A stretch of DNA of 64,000 nt, from the NCBI RefSeq assembly GCF_003385185.1, contig NZ_PQHZ01000021.1, positions 43,925-107,924 on the forward strand, given 5' to 3'. This stretch comes from Amycolatopsis palatopharyngis. GTDB taxonomy: Bacteria; Actinomycetota; Actinomycetes; Mycobacteriales; Pseudonocardiaceae. Positions 1 to 8,031 of this stretch are shown here, one piece after another. Position 1 is the first letter of the stretch. Each line of letters starts with the position of its first letter. A program made the translations under genes and the position numbers. The notes beneath the pieces are model-generated. The model had not been told where the DNA came from. It searched no databases and worked only from the letters and a program-made list of their open reading frames with translations.

Positions 1-1031
1 GGCGCGAGGCGATCGTGCAGGTGCACACGAGCGAAGTAGTCCGCACTCTCGCCCGCGGCCCGCTGGAACCGCTCGACGACCGGCTGCCGGTCGTTCTCGT
101 AGTCGGTCAGGGCAGCACGAAGCGCGGCGGCATCGTCGCCACGATGGGCGATGGACTGCGCGAGTGAGATCGCATCCTCCATCGCGAGTTTGGTGCCGGA
201 GCCGATGGTGAAATGGGCCGTATGCGCCGCGTCGCCGATGAGCACGGTGTTCCCGCTGTGCCAGTTGCGGTTGCGTATCCGGGGAAACGTCAGCCAGGAC
301 GACTTGTTGGACATCAGGCGATGCCCTTCGAGGTCCGCGGCGAACAGGGTCGCGCAGAAGTCGATGCTCTCCTGCTCGCCCATCAGGTCCAGTCCCGTCG
401 CGCGCCAGATGGCTTCCGGGCATTCCACGATGAAGGTGCTGGTGTGCTCGTCGTACGGGTACGCGTGCACCTGGACCATGCCGTGCTCGGTGTCGGCGAA
501 GATGAACCGGAACGCGTCGAGTACCAGATCGGTGCCGTACCAGATGTAGCGGCAGCCCTGCGGCGTCAGGGTGGTGCCGAACGCCGCCTCCGACCCGCGT
601 CGTACGACGCTGTTCGCCCCGTCCGCACCGACCAGCAGGTCGGCGTCCGCGCCCGCCGTGTCCGGGTCGTCGATCTCGACGCCGAAACGCAGTTCGACTC
701 CGAGTCCGGCGCAGCGTCGCTGCAGGATGCCGAGCAGGCGTTTACGCGAGATGGCGGAGAAGGCGTGCCCACGGCAGCGTTGCAGGGTCGCACGATAGGA
801 GATGTCGATGGCGTCCCAGTGGGCGAATGTCGCGGTGATGTCGAGGTAGCTCGGGTGGTCGGCCTCGCGCAGCGCGCCGAGTGTCTCCTCGGAGAACACC
901 ACCCCCCACCCGAACGTCGCATTCGGTGGATTCCGCTCCAGTACGGTGATGTCGTGGTCCGCGTTGGCCTTCTTGAGCAGTATCGCCAGATACAGCCCAG
1001 ACGGTCCCGCGCCGATGATGCGGATCCTCAT
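1..1031 (-). CDS. Flavin-dependent aryl-CoA monooxygenase (anthraniloyl-CoA/salicylyl-CoA 5-hydroxylase type), partial
   Basis: The frame reads from ATG 1031 leftwards to the window edge without a stop, so the C-terminal part is missing and 343 residues are seen. The N-terminus carries the FAD Rossmann motif GAGPSG (residues 7-12), then GWGVVFSEE near residue 45, an ADLLVGADGANS stretch typical of group A flavin hydroxylases, and GDAAHTAHFTIGSG near residue 265. These match the salicylyl-CoA 5-hydroxylase/anthraniloyl-CoA monooxygenase family, which hydroxylates aromatic CoA thioesters with NAD(P)H and O2. Its ATG overlaps the stop of the upstream luciferase-like gene (ATGA, 1028-1031), so the two are probably translationally coupled. 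Divergent kynurenine-pathway genes make anthraniloyl-CoA the favoured substrate; this is inference. Whether a C-terminal OYE-like reductase half follows lies outside the window. Confidence 0.85.
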   Translation of the reverse strand, partial: MRIRIIGAGPSGLYLAILLKKANADHDITVLERNPPNATFGWGVVFSEETLGALREADHPSYLDITATFAHWDAIDISYRATLQRCRGHAFSAISRKRLLGILQRRCAGLGVELRFGVEIDDPDTAGADADLLVGADGANSVVRRGSEAAFGTTLTPQGCRYIWYGTDLVLDAFRFIFADTEHGMVQVHAYPYDEHTSTFIVECPEAIWRATGLDLMGEQESIDFCATLFAADLEGHRLMSNKSSWLTFPRIRNRNWHSGNTVLIGDAAHTAHFTIGSGTKLAMEDAISLAQSIAHRGDDAAALRAALTDYENDRQPVVERFQRAAGESADYFARVHLHDRLA

Positions 1032-1828
1032 CCGAGGACCTCGCGCAGCCGGTCCACCTCGTCCACATCGGACACGGTGGGCAACAGGATCAGTTCGTCA
1101 CAGCCCGCGTCACGGTAACCCCGCACGAGATCAGCGACGGCGCTCGCAGTGGTGAGGTTGGCCGCGGCGATCCGCTCGGCGAACGGACCGGTGAAGGCGT
1201 AGTAGTCCCGCAGGTAGTCCGTTCCCCGTTCGGGCTCGCCGAGGGCGAAGTAGGCCTGTCCCCACAGCAGCGGCCTGCCGGGCCTGCCAAGATCCCGCCA
1301 GGCGGCCTGGGCTCTGGTCGCGGCCGAGGCGAACGCCCGTGGCGGACCACCACCGTGGGCGTAACCGTCGGAGTAGCGCGCCATTCGCTCGAGTGCCGGT
1401 CCGCCCGCACCGCCGACCAGCAGTCGCTGTCCGGAGTCCCGGCCCCGCAGGTGCGCCAGTTGTTCGGAGAGGCGCCTGCCCCTTGTCGACGGATCCGTTT
1501 GCGCTGCCGTGTAGTCGTCCTCTCGAGCCCCGATGGCCAGGCCGAGGGTGAGCCGGTTGCCGGAGATGGCCTGCACGGAGTCCACTTGTTTGGCGAGCAT
1601 CGCGGTCGAACGCAGCGGCCCGATCGCGATCATCGTGGCGAGCCGGATTCTTTCGGTGACAGCGGCTGCCGCGGCGAGCGCGGTGAACGGCTCGATGCTC
1701 TCGTAGACCAGCCGGTCGAGCACCGCGAGCGTGGAGAACGGCCCGGCTTCGGCTCGGCGTGCCCACTCTGTCAACAGTGCTCCGCCTGCCCCCGGTGTCG
1801 TGTTCGGCAGCCCGATCCCGACTCTCAT
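1028..1828 (-). CDS. LLM-class (luciferase-like) flavin- or F420-dependent oxidoreductase
   Basis: 266 residues from ATG 1828; a TTG at 1837 is an in-frame alternative. The start MRVGIGLPN, the TERIRLATMIAIGP segment and the LTLGLAIGARED segment are typical of the bacterial luciferase TIM-barrel family, which binds FMN or coenzyme F420. At about 266 residues it is on the short side for the family. It is the first gene of a leftward pair with the aryl-CoA monooxygenase, overlapping it by ATGA, and diverges from the PaaX-type regulator. The shared 80-bp intergenic region should hold both promoters. Its substrate is unknown; a role in handling hydroxylated anthraniloyl-CoA is only suggested by position. 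Confidence 0.8.
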   Translation of the reverse strand: MRVGIGLPNTTPGAGGALLTEWARRAEAGPFSTLAVLDRLVYESIEPFTALAAAAAVTERIRLATMIAIGPLRSTAMLAKQVDSVQAISGNRLTLGLAIGAREDDYTAAQTDPSTRGRRLSEQLAHLRGRDSGQRLLVGGAGGPALERMARYSDGYAHGGGPPRAFASAATRAQAAWRDLGRPGRPLLWGQAYFALGEPERGTDYLRDYYAFTGPFAERIAAANLTTASAVADLVRGYRDAGCDELILLPTVSDVDEVDRLREVLG

Positions 1829-1859
1829 CCCAGACAAATTACACCCGAGCGCGGTGAGG

Positions 1860-1867
1860 TGTATACA
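1860..1867. promoter_or_regulatory. Palindrome TGTATACA in divergent promoter region
   Basis: A perfect 8-bp palindrome lies between the divergent luciferase-like gene (start 1828) and the PaaX-type regulator. Its position fits an operator or an overlapping -10 element controlling both directions. No binding site consensus can be proven from one copy. Confidence 0.3.
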
Positions 1868-1909
1868 GTCAAACTGGCTGATCTATTCGTGATGATGGGA
1901 GTTGAATGG

Positions 1910-2785
1910 GTGAACGCGCTCCGGCCGAAGGTCGGTACTTCGGAGAAGTTCGGCCGCCATACCGGCATGACTGACGCCCGCGCACCACAGGAACTGATCG
2001 TGACGATGCTCGGCAGCTACGTCCGGCCGAGGGCGGAGCGGTCGGTTTGGGCGGGTGGACTCGTGGCGCTGCTCGGTGAACTCGGCTACTCCGAAGGGGC
2101 GGCCCGGATCGCACTGGCTCGCCTCGTCCACCGCGAGCTGCTGCACCGGCGCAAGGACGGTCGCAGGGTGCACTACACCCTCACCGACCGTGCCATCGCC
2201 CTGCTCGACGACGGGGACCGGCGAATATTCACCCTCGGCAGGCAGCGGACCGAGCCGGGGGAGTGGACCCTGCTCTGGCACAACGTGCCGGAGGATCGGC
2301 GTCGCGAGCGCGAGCGGCTGGTCCGGCGCCTGCGCTTTCTCGGCTTCGGGACCCTCGGGGACGGCACCTGGCTCACACCGCACGACCGAGAGGCCGAAGT
2401 CGTGGCCCTGCTCGAGGAACTCGGCATCGACGGACACGCCGGACTGCTCAGGGGCCGTCTCACCGGCTCGCTCGACCCCGCCACCGTGATTCATCGGGCC
2501 TGGAATCTGGATGAGCTCGGCAGGCGCTATACCGAGTTCGTGCGGCGGTTCCGCGGAGCCGCCACCGGACGGGACGCAGGAGCGCTCGAGGAACCGGCCG
2601 CGTTCGGTATCCGGACGACACTCGTGCATCTGTTCCGGCAGTTCCCCATGCTCGACCCGGAACTACCCCACGATCTCGTCGCCCCGCCACGTAATCGCGA
2701 CGAAGCCGTACGACTGTTCGACGATCTCTACGCGACGCTGGCCGAACCCGCCCAGCGCCACTTCGACGAGGTGACCAAGCCATGA
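1910..2785 (+). CDS. PaaX-family transcriptional regulator
   Basis: The product resembles PaaX, the repressor of phenylacetate catabolism that is released by phenylacetyl-CoA. It has an N-terminal winged-helix region (QELIVTMLGSYVRP through LARLVHRELLHRRKDGRR), a central WTLLWHNVPEDRRRERERL segment and a C-terminal domain ending in EVTKP. I chose GTG 1910 (291 residues) because GGGAG lies about 8 nt upstream. ATG 1967 (272 residues) is a reasonable alternative that begins closer to the conserved domain; the frame is open further upstream to 1355, but that part is antisense to the neighbouring gene. The stop overlaps the ATG of the tryptophan dioxygenase (ATGA at 2782). Because PaaX-type proteins sense aryl-CoA esters, anthraniloyl-CoA is a plausible inducer here (inference). 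Confidence 0.85.
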   Translation: MNALRPKVGTSEKFGRHTGMTDARAPQELIVTMLGSYVRPRAERSVWAGGLVALLGELGYSEGAARIALARLVHRELLHRRKDGRRVHYTLTDRAIALLDDGDRRIFTLGRQRTEPGEWTLLWHNVPEDRRRERERLVRRLRFLGFGTLGDGTWLTPHDREAEVVALLEELGIDGHAGLLRGRLTGSLDPATVIHRAWNLDELGRRYTEFVRRFRGAATGRDAGALEEPAAFGIRTTLVHLFRQFPMLDPELPHDLVAPPRNRDEAVRLFDDLYATLAEPAQRHFDEVTKP

Positions 2786-3564
2786 CCGAACCGAATCCCG
2801 CGCTCACCTACACCTCCTACCTCGCACTGGACGAGGTCCTCGCCGCACAGCGCCCGCGCTCCGACGAGCACGACGAGCTGCTCTTCATCGTGATTCACCA
2901 GGTGTACGAGCTCTGGTTCAAGCAGTTGTTGCACGAGTTGGCCTACGCGCAGCAGCGTCTGGCCGAGGGCGATACCGCGCACGCGTTGCGGACACTGCGC
3001 CGGGTGTTGACGGTGCTCAAGGTCGCGGTCGCCCAGATCGATGTCCTGGAGACGATGACGCCGAGCCAGTTCACCTGCTTCCGGGAACGGCTCGACGCGG
3101 CGAGCGGCTTCCAGTCCGCGCAGTTCCGCGAGCTGGAGGTGGTGCTCGGCAGGCGGGACGAGCGCGTGCTCAGGAACTACCCCGAGGGAAGTGCGGCTCG
3201 CGAGCGGATCGCGGCGGCGATGGAGCGCCCCTCGGTGTTCGACTCGTTCCTCGCCTACCTCGGCGTGCACGGCTACCCGGTGCCGACCGGCCGCGACCTC
3301 ACCACACCGCTCGAGCCCTCGGCCGAGGTCCAGGAGATGTTGCTGCGGGTGTACGCGGACGACGGGGGACCCGCATCGGTATGCGAGCACCTGGTGGACC
3401 TCGACGAGGGCATGCAGGAATGGCGTTACCGGCACGTGAAGATGGTCGAGCGCACGATCGGGGATCGCTCGGGCACCGGCGGATCCTCCGGTGCGGCGTA
3501 TCTGCGGACGACCTTGTTCACGCCGATGTTCCCCGACCTGTGGGCCGTGCGGAGCAGGTTGTGA
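2782..3564 (+). CDS. kynA: Tryptophan 2,3-dioxygenase
   Basis: 260 residues, a normal length for the bacterial enzyme, which opens the indole ring of L-tryptophan to N-formylkynurenine using heme and O2. Family hallmarks are present: LTYTSYLALDEVL at the N-terminus, FIVIHQVYELWFKQLLHE with the active-site histidine, PSQFTCFRERL, and YRHVKMVERTIGDRSGTGGS containing the proximal heme histidine and substrate-binding loop. It overlaps the regulator upstream (ATGA) and kynureninase downstream (GTGA at 3561), so the three form a tight operon. No kynurenine formamidase gene is visible in the window, so that step must be supplied from elsewhere. Confidence 0.95.
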   Translation: MTEPNPALTYTSYLALDEVLAAQRPRSDEHDELLFIVIHQVYELWFKQLLHELAYAQQRLAEGDTAHALRTLRRVLTVLKVAVAQIDVLETMTPSQFTCFRERLDAASGFQSAQFRELEVVLGRRDERVLRNYPEGSAARERIAAAMERPSVFDSFLAYLGVHGYPVPTGRDLTTPLEPSAEVQEMLLRVYADDGGPASVCEHLVDLDEGMQEWRYRHVKMVERTIGDRSGTGGSSGAAYLRTTLFTPMFPDLWAVRSRL

Positions 3565-4763
3565 GCGGGCCGGTCACGCTGGCCGGGGTGCGCGGCACAC
3601 CTAACGCGCTCGCCCCGCACTACTCCCGGTTCCGCGTCGCCGAACGGCTCTCGCTCACCGGCCACTCACACCAGGCCTGGCCGGACGCGGCCCGGCAGGC
3701 CATGTCGGACGCCTTCGACGACGCCGCGACGGAACTGGACGGCAAATGGGAGCGGGCGTTCGCGAAGGCCGAGGAAGTACGCGACGGCTACCGGACGCTG
3801 CTCGGCGACCCCGGCGGTGAGCTCGCACTGGGAGCCAACACCCACGAACTGCTGATCCGGCTGCTGTCCGCACTCGACCTGCGTGCGAGGCCGCGACTCG
3901 TCACCACTGACGGTGAGTTCCACACGGTACGCAGGCAGCTGACCCGGCTCGGGGAGGCAGGCCTGGAGATCGTGCGGGTCCCCACGGCGCCGATGCGCAC
4001 ACTCGCCGAGCGGCTGGCTGCCGAAACGAATACGAACACGGCCGCGGTACTGGTCTCGCGGGTGCTGTTCGAGACCGCCAGGATAGTCCCGGGCCTGGGT
4101 GAGCTGGCCGCCGCCTGCCGGCGCAGCGAGGTGGAGCTGGTCGTCGACGCCTACCACGCGCTGGGTGTGGTGCCAACGCCGATTCACGACCTCGGCCTCG
4201 GCGACGCGTGGATACTCGGTGGCGGCTACAAGTACCTGCAGCTCGGTGAGGGCAACTGCGTGCTGCGCCTGCCCGCGCACGCGGCCCGCTTGCGGCCAGC
4301 CGTCACCGGCTGGTTCGCCGAGTTCGGCGACCTCGACCAGGAGCGTGCCACCGGCAGGGTGGGCTATGCGTCGGGGGCCGAGCGGTTCGCCGGAGCCACC
4401 TACGATCCCGTCAGTCACTACCGAGGCGCCACGGTGTTCCGGTTCTTCGCCGAGCACGGACTGGACGACGCGCTGTTGCGGGAGATCTCACGCCATCAGA
4501 TAGGACTGCTCGCGGACCGCTTCGACCGGCTGGACCTGCCGGAGGACGAGATCGCGATGGATCGGGAGACGCCACTGGCGGAGATCGGCGGCTTCCTCGC
4601 CCTGCGCTGCCGGGACGCGGCGGGGGTATGCCGCGCACTGGCGGAGCGTGGGGTGCGCAGTGACAGCAGGGGCGAATATCTGCGGCTCGGGCCCGCGCCT
4701 TACCACTCCGACAGTCAGCTGGAGTCGGCGATGGACGCGCTCGGCGAGGTCATCCGGGGTTGA
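3561..4763 (+). CDS. kynU: Kynureninase (PLP-dependent, aminotransferase class V fold)
   Basis: 400 residues from GTG 3561, which overlaps the kynA stop (GTGA). The PLP-binding lysine is expected at K224 in GGGYKYLQLGEG, preceded by VVDAYHALGVVP with the cofactor-contacting aspartate. The N-terminal GHSHQAWPDAARQAM and ANTHELLIRLLSAL segments fit kynureninases, which cleave L-kynurenine to anthranilate and alanine. The long open frame upstream of 3561 lies inside kynA and is not coding in this frame. With kynA and the divergent aryl-CoA monooxygenase it outlines a tryptophan to anthranilate route. Other class V enzymes share the fold, but the context makes kynureninase the best call. Confidence 0.92.
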   Translation: MSGPVTLAGVRGTPNALAPHYSRFRVAERLSLTGHSHQAWPDAARQAMSDAFDDAATELDGKWERAFAKAEEVRDGYRTLLGDPGGELALGANTHELLIRLLSALDLRARPRLVTTDGEFHTVRRQLTRLGEAGLEIVRVPTAPMRTLAERLAAETNTNTAAVLVSRVLFETARIVPGLGELAAACRRSEVELVVDAYHALGVVPTPIHDLGLGDAWILGGGYKYLQLGEGNCVLRLPAHAARLRPAVTGWFAEFGDLDQERATGRVGYASGAERFAGATYDPVSHYRGATVFRFFAEHGLDDALLREISRHQIGLLADRFDRLDLPEDEIAMDRETPLAEIGGFLALRCRDAAGVCRALAERGVRSDSRGEYLRLGPAPYHSDSQLESAMDALGEVIRG

Positions 4764-4781
4764 CCGGGTGTCCCCCGCGCC

Positions 4782-4822
4782 GCTGTCGATGCGGCCGGTG
4801 CAGAGTCGGCCGCATCGACAGC
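4782..4822. terminator. Hairpin between convergent kynU and small gene
   Basis: Perfect 15-bp inverted repeat (4782-4796 and 4808-4822) with an 11-nt loop, placed just after kynU and just before the end of the leftward gene at 4846. No long T-tract follows on either side, as is common for actinobacterial terminators. Confidence 0.7.
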
Positions 4823-4845
4823 GGGCGCCCTCCTCGCGCCAGGCG

Positions 4846-5124
4846 TCACGCCGCAGGATGCGCGGAGGCCAGGAGGGCTGTTCCGGCCCGCGTCAGCGTC
4901 GCCGGAGCGAGCTTCGCGGGGCCGTGGGGGCCGGTGGAGGTGATCAGACCGTCCTGAACGAGCATGTGTGCCGCGAACTGGTCGCAACAGGCGATGCCGT
5001 CCACCAGCAGATCGGGTTCACGACTGAGCGTGAGTTGTGCGCGGCCGGCCGCGACGGCGCGAAGGATCGCTAGGCTCCGTCCGGTCGGCGCGCGGCCAGG
5101 AACCGTTGTCACTGGTGTGGACAT
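4846..5124 (-). CDS. Small protein of unknown function, possibly winged-helix-like
   Basis: 92 residues from ATG 5124, preceded by AAGGAAA about 7 nt upstream. A longer in-frame extension to 5325 lacks a better ribosome-binding site. The sequence begins MSTPVTTVPGRAP, then SLAILRAVAAGRAQLTLSRE and ends with ALLASAHPAA. The alternating helix-rich pattern (AILRAVAAG, QFAAHMLVQDGLI, TRAGTALLA) looks like a small winged helix of the kind seen in short actinobacterial proteins, but I cannot assign a family. It is monocistronic and convergent with kynU, sharing the hairpin at 4782-4822. Confidence 0.65.
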   Translation of the reverse strand: MSTPVTTVPGRAPTGRSLAILRAVAAGRAQLTLSREPDLLVDGIACCDQFAAHMLVQDGLITSTGPHGPAKLAPATLTRAGTALLASAHPAA

Positions 5125-5263
5125 ACTCGTGTTTCCTTGTGCGGTTCCCCGGCCCTTGGTCGCGGCCGGAGTGGAATTCACTGTGTAGGTCCAGACCTTG
5201 CCGCACGCGCTGATGTGATGGTCATCCCAATCGGCCATAACATCGGCACTAGGTCGGACGAGT

Positions 5264-6253
5264 TCACCGGGACCCGTTCGGCCCGTTTTCCGCCCACCAC
5301 CGCTCGAAGCTGGGGTTGCGATCAACCAGCTTGGGATAGGCGTCGGCGGCGGCGCGGCGGATCAGCGCGGGATCGACCGGGCACGACTCGGCCCAGGCCA
5401 GGTCGACGCGTAGTGCCAGCGGATCGCCCGCCAATGGCCGCACCACGATTCCGCGCCCTTCCTGTGAGGTCGCCTGCGCGAGGCTGATGCATTGCCCGCT
5501 GGTGAGGAACCCGCGTGCGGTGCTGACGTCGCTCACCTCGTGCGCGATCATCGGCTCGAAGCCGGCCCTGCGGCCTGCCGCGCGCAGGTACGCGGCACCG
5601 CCGAGATCCTCCTGCGGGTCGACGAGCCAGCGCTCCCCGGCGAGTTCGGCGAGTTCCACCACATCCTTCGCCGCGAGCGGATGGTCTTCGGCGAAGGCGA
5701 CGAACACGGGCTCCACCGGGACGATGACCGAGGTGCGGACCCCCTCTGGCACGGCGGTTTCGAACCCGATGGTCTGGGCGATCACGGCGACGTCCAGCCT
5801 GCCCGCGTGCACCAGCGCGAGCAGTGCGGCCATCGAGGCGTCGGTGTGGGCGTGGATCTCCAGCTGCGGCCTAGCCGGGTTCCTGCCCCGGTCGTACAGC
5901 TCGACGATCCGGGGGAGCACGGCGGGCAACAGCGGGCCGGGAAGGCTGCCGAGGCGCAGTTCTGTGGGTCTGCCGGAGTCGACGTCCGGTGGTTGCTGGA
6001 TCCGCAGATCGGCCATCTCGGTGAGTACGGCTCTCGCCTTCGCCAGGACCGTGCGACCGAAGGCCGTCGCCTGGACGCCGTCGCGAGAGCGTTCGAACAG
6101 CGGCGAACCCATCGCCTGTTCGATCCGGCGTAGCTGTGCGGTGAGGGAGGGCTGGGACACGCCCAGAATCGGTGCGGCTCTGGTGATGCTCCCCTGCTCT
6201 GCGATGGTCGTCAGAACCTTGAGATGCCGAATCTCCAGTTCCATAGTGTTCAT
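5264..6253 (-). CDS. LysR-family transcriptional regulator
   Basis: 329 residues from ATG 6253 (MNTMELEIRH); ATG 6244 is an alternative, and an upstream extension to 6283 is open. The N-terminal helix-turn-helix reads LKVLTTIAEQGSITRAAPIL followed by GVSQPSLTAQLRRIE, the standard LysR signature. The rest is the two-lobed effector domain, including GRLDVAVIAQ and GQCISLAQA. LysR proteins usually control a divergent neighbour; here the next rightward genes are a possible small ORF at 6342 and the amino-acid dehydrogenase at 6676. The effector cannot be read from sequence. Confidence 0.9.
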   Translation of the reverse strand: MNTMELEIRHLKVLTTIAEQGSITRAAPILGVSQPSLTAQLRRIEQAMGSPLFERSRDGVQATAFGRTVLAKARAVLTEMADLRIQQPPDVDSGRPTELRLGSLPGPLLPAVLPRIVELYDRGRNPARPQLEIHAHTDASMAALLALVHAGRLDVAVIAQTIGFETAVPEGVRTSVIVPVEPVFVAFAEDHPLAAKDVVELAELAGERWLVDPQEDLGGAAYLRAAGRRAGFEPMIAHEVSDVSTARGFLTSGQCISLAQATSQEGRGIVVRPLAGDPLALRVDLAWAESCPVDPALIRRAAADAYPKLVDRNPSFERWWAENGPNGSR

Positions 6254-6341
6254 CCTATGGCCACTTGCGATGACCGCGAGCACGGCACATGCCGCATGGT
6301 TCGACAGGGGGCGGAAGGTGCTGCTCGGAGGAGGTCACAGA

Positions 6342-6533
6342 GTGGGGACTCGCATCACTGGTACAGCCGAAGGTGGCCGTCGTCACGACGAGTTCCGGTA
6401 CCCGGAGGTCGACCCCCGTGGCGGCGAAGGCACCTACTTCGGCGACGGCGCCGGCCTGGACCGCTGGCTGCTGGACAATGGCAGGACACGAAATCGTGAT
6501 CCGCGAGGTGCGCTCCGCCTGCCGATCCCGTAG
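6342..6533 (+). CDS. Possible 63-residue orphan protein
   Basis: GTG 6342 is preceded by GGAGGAGG at 6327-6334, a strong ribosome-binding site with 7-nt spacing. The product begins [20 protein letters not shown] and is rich in Gly, Asp and Arg, with no transmembrane segment or known motif. It lies between the divergent LysR regulator and the amino-acid dehydrogenase, in a 420-bp gap that otherwise holds no gene. I do not recognise it; the main support is the ribosome-binding site, and the gap could equally be untranslated leader. Confidence 0.35.
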   Translation: MGTRITGTAEGGRRHDEFRYPEVDPRGGEGTYFGDGAGLDRWLLDNGRTRNRDPRGALRLPIP

Positions 6534-6675
6534 CGCGGGACACTTCTGTCAGCATAGGTTCTGTGCAGGGCGAACTCGGGGGAATGACCTTCCCCGCGTC
6601 TCGCCCGGCAGGAAAACCACCGGCCGGCCGCGCGCCACAAGCCGCGAGCCGGGGCTGACAAAGGAGTCACCTACC

Positions 6676-7752
6676 GTGACCGAAGGTGTATTCGGCCGCG
6701 ACAGCGGCCATGAGCAAGTTGTGTTCTGCCAGGATCCCCGCAGTGGGCTGAAGGCGATCATCGCGGTGTACTCCACCGCACTCGGGCCCGCACTCGGCGG
6801 CACCCGCTTCTATCCCTACACCTCGGAGAGCGACGCGCTCGACGACGTGCTGGCCCTGTCCAAGGGCATGGCGTACAAGAATGCGCTGGCCGGGCTCGAC
6901 CTCGGTGGCGGCAAGGCCGTCATCATCGGCGATCCGAATACCGACAAGTCCGAAGCGCTGCTGCGTGCGTACGGCCGGTTCGTGCAGTCGCTCGGCGGCC
7001 GCTACATCACCGCCTGCGACGTCGGCACATTCGTCCGGGACATGGACGTCGTGGCCAAGGAATCCGCCTTCGTCACGGGCCGCTCACCGGACCTCGGCGG
7101 AGCCGGCGACTCCTCCGTGCTCACCGCGTACGGGGTGTTCCAGGGCATGCGGGCCTCGGCGGAGCACATCTGGGGCAGCCCCGAGCTGACCGGCAGAAGG
7201 GTCGGCGTCTCCGGGGTCGGCAAGGTGGGGCACATCCTGGTCGGGCATCTGGTTGAGGCGGGGGCGCAGGTCGTCATCACCGACGTCGCGGAACAGGCGC
7301 TCGATCGCACACGTGCGGTGTATCCCGGCGTTGACGTGGTCGGCGGCAACGACGAGCTGATCCGCGCCGACCTCGACGTCTACGCACCCTGTGCGCTCGG
7401 GGGTGCGCTCGACGACGAGACGGTTGACGTACTGCGGGCCAAGGTGGTCTGCGGCGCGGCGAACAACCAGCTGGCCCATCCTGGTATCGAAAAGCGGCTG
7501 GACGACCGCAAGATCCTGTTCGCGCCGGACTACCTGGTCAACTCCGGGGGAGTGGTTCAGGTCAGCGACGAGTTGCACGGCTTCGACTTCGAGCGCGCGA
7601 AGCGCAAGGTCACCGCGCTCTACGACACCACGAAGTCGGTGTTCGAGCTGGCGGCAGCCGAGGGAGTGCCGCCGGTGACGGCCGCCGACCGTCTCGCCGA
7701 ACGCCGCATGGCGGAAATCCCCCGCCTCCGCTCGATCCTCACATCACCCTGA
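6676..7752 (+). CDS. Glu/Leu/Phe/Val dehydrogenase (leucine/valine dehydrogenase type)
   Basis: 358 residues from GTG 6676, chosen because AAGGAG lies 9 nt upstream; the frame is open further upstream to 6289 but without family similarity. The N-terminal domain has [21 protein letters not shown], the substrate lysine in [10 protein letters not shown] and the catalytic [11 protein letters not shown]. The C-terminal Rossmann domain has [20 protein letters not shown] for NAD binding. The length matches valine/leucine dehydrogenases (about 350-370) rather than glutamate dehydrogenases (over 410). It would catalyse NAD-dependent oxidative deamination of branched-chain amino acids, feeding acyl-CoA precursors. 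The preference between leucine and valine cannot be settled here. Confidence 0.9.
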   Translation: MTEGVFGRDSGHEQVVFCQDPRSGLKAIIAVYSTALGPALGGTRFYPYTSESDALDDVLALSKGMAYKNALAGLDLGGGKAVIIGDPNTDKSEALLRAYGRFVQSLGGRYITACDVGTFVRDMDVVAKESAFVTGRSPDLGGAGDSSVLTAYGVFQGMRASAEHIWGSPELTGRRVGVSGVGKVGHILVGHLVEAGAQVVITDVAEQALDRTRAVYPGVDVVGGNDELIRADLDVYAPCALGGALDDETVDVLRAKVVCGAANNQLAHPGIEKRLDDRKILFAPDYLVNSGGVVQVSDELHGFDFERAKRKVTALYDTTKSVFELAAAEGVPPVTAADRLAERRMAEIPRLRSILTSP

Positions 7753-7780
7753 CCCGTACCGCCAACGCCACCAGGGATGA

Positions 7781-7871
7781 GTAGTTCCCCAATGTGGCAT
7801 TCGGGACGTTAGACGTCCCCAATGCCACATTGGGGACGCTCAAGTTCCCGAATGCCACATTGGGGAACTAC
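7781..7871. repeat. Intergenic hairpin repeat, locus A
   Basis: Contains three copies, in both orientations, of the core AATGCCACATTGGGG, bounded by GTAGTTCCC and GGGGAACTAC, so the whole 91 bp can fold back on itself. Related copies lie at 8983-9072 and 18914-18974. It lies just after the dehydrogenase stop and may serve as a terminator or REP-like element. Confidence 0.85.
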
Positions 7872-8031
7872 GCACTACTCGCTCGCTAACTCGATCGGGG
7901 AGCTATTTTGCTGTGGGCTGGCGTGCTGCCGCGGTCCCGTTCGGGTGTTAAATCGCGGAAAAGGGAGCGAGCGGTCCGTTCGTGTCGACAGCTTCTGGTT
8001 TTCGCTGCTCGGTTGTGAGCATGGTTGATTC

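Noticed and set aside
213..1118. Rightward ORF over the aryl-CoA monooxygenase
   Set aside because: Shadow frame; the leftward frame has clear flavin motifs.
1355..1909. Upstream extension of the PaaX gene
   Set aside because: Antisense to the luciferase-like gene and lacking any family similarity.
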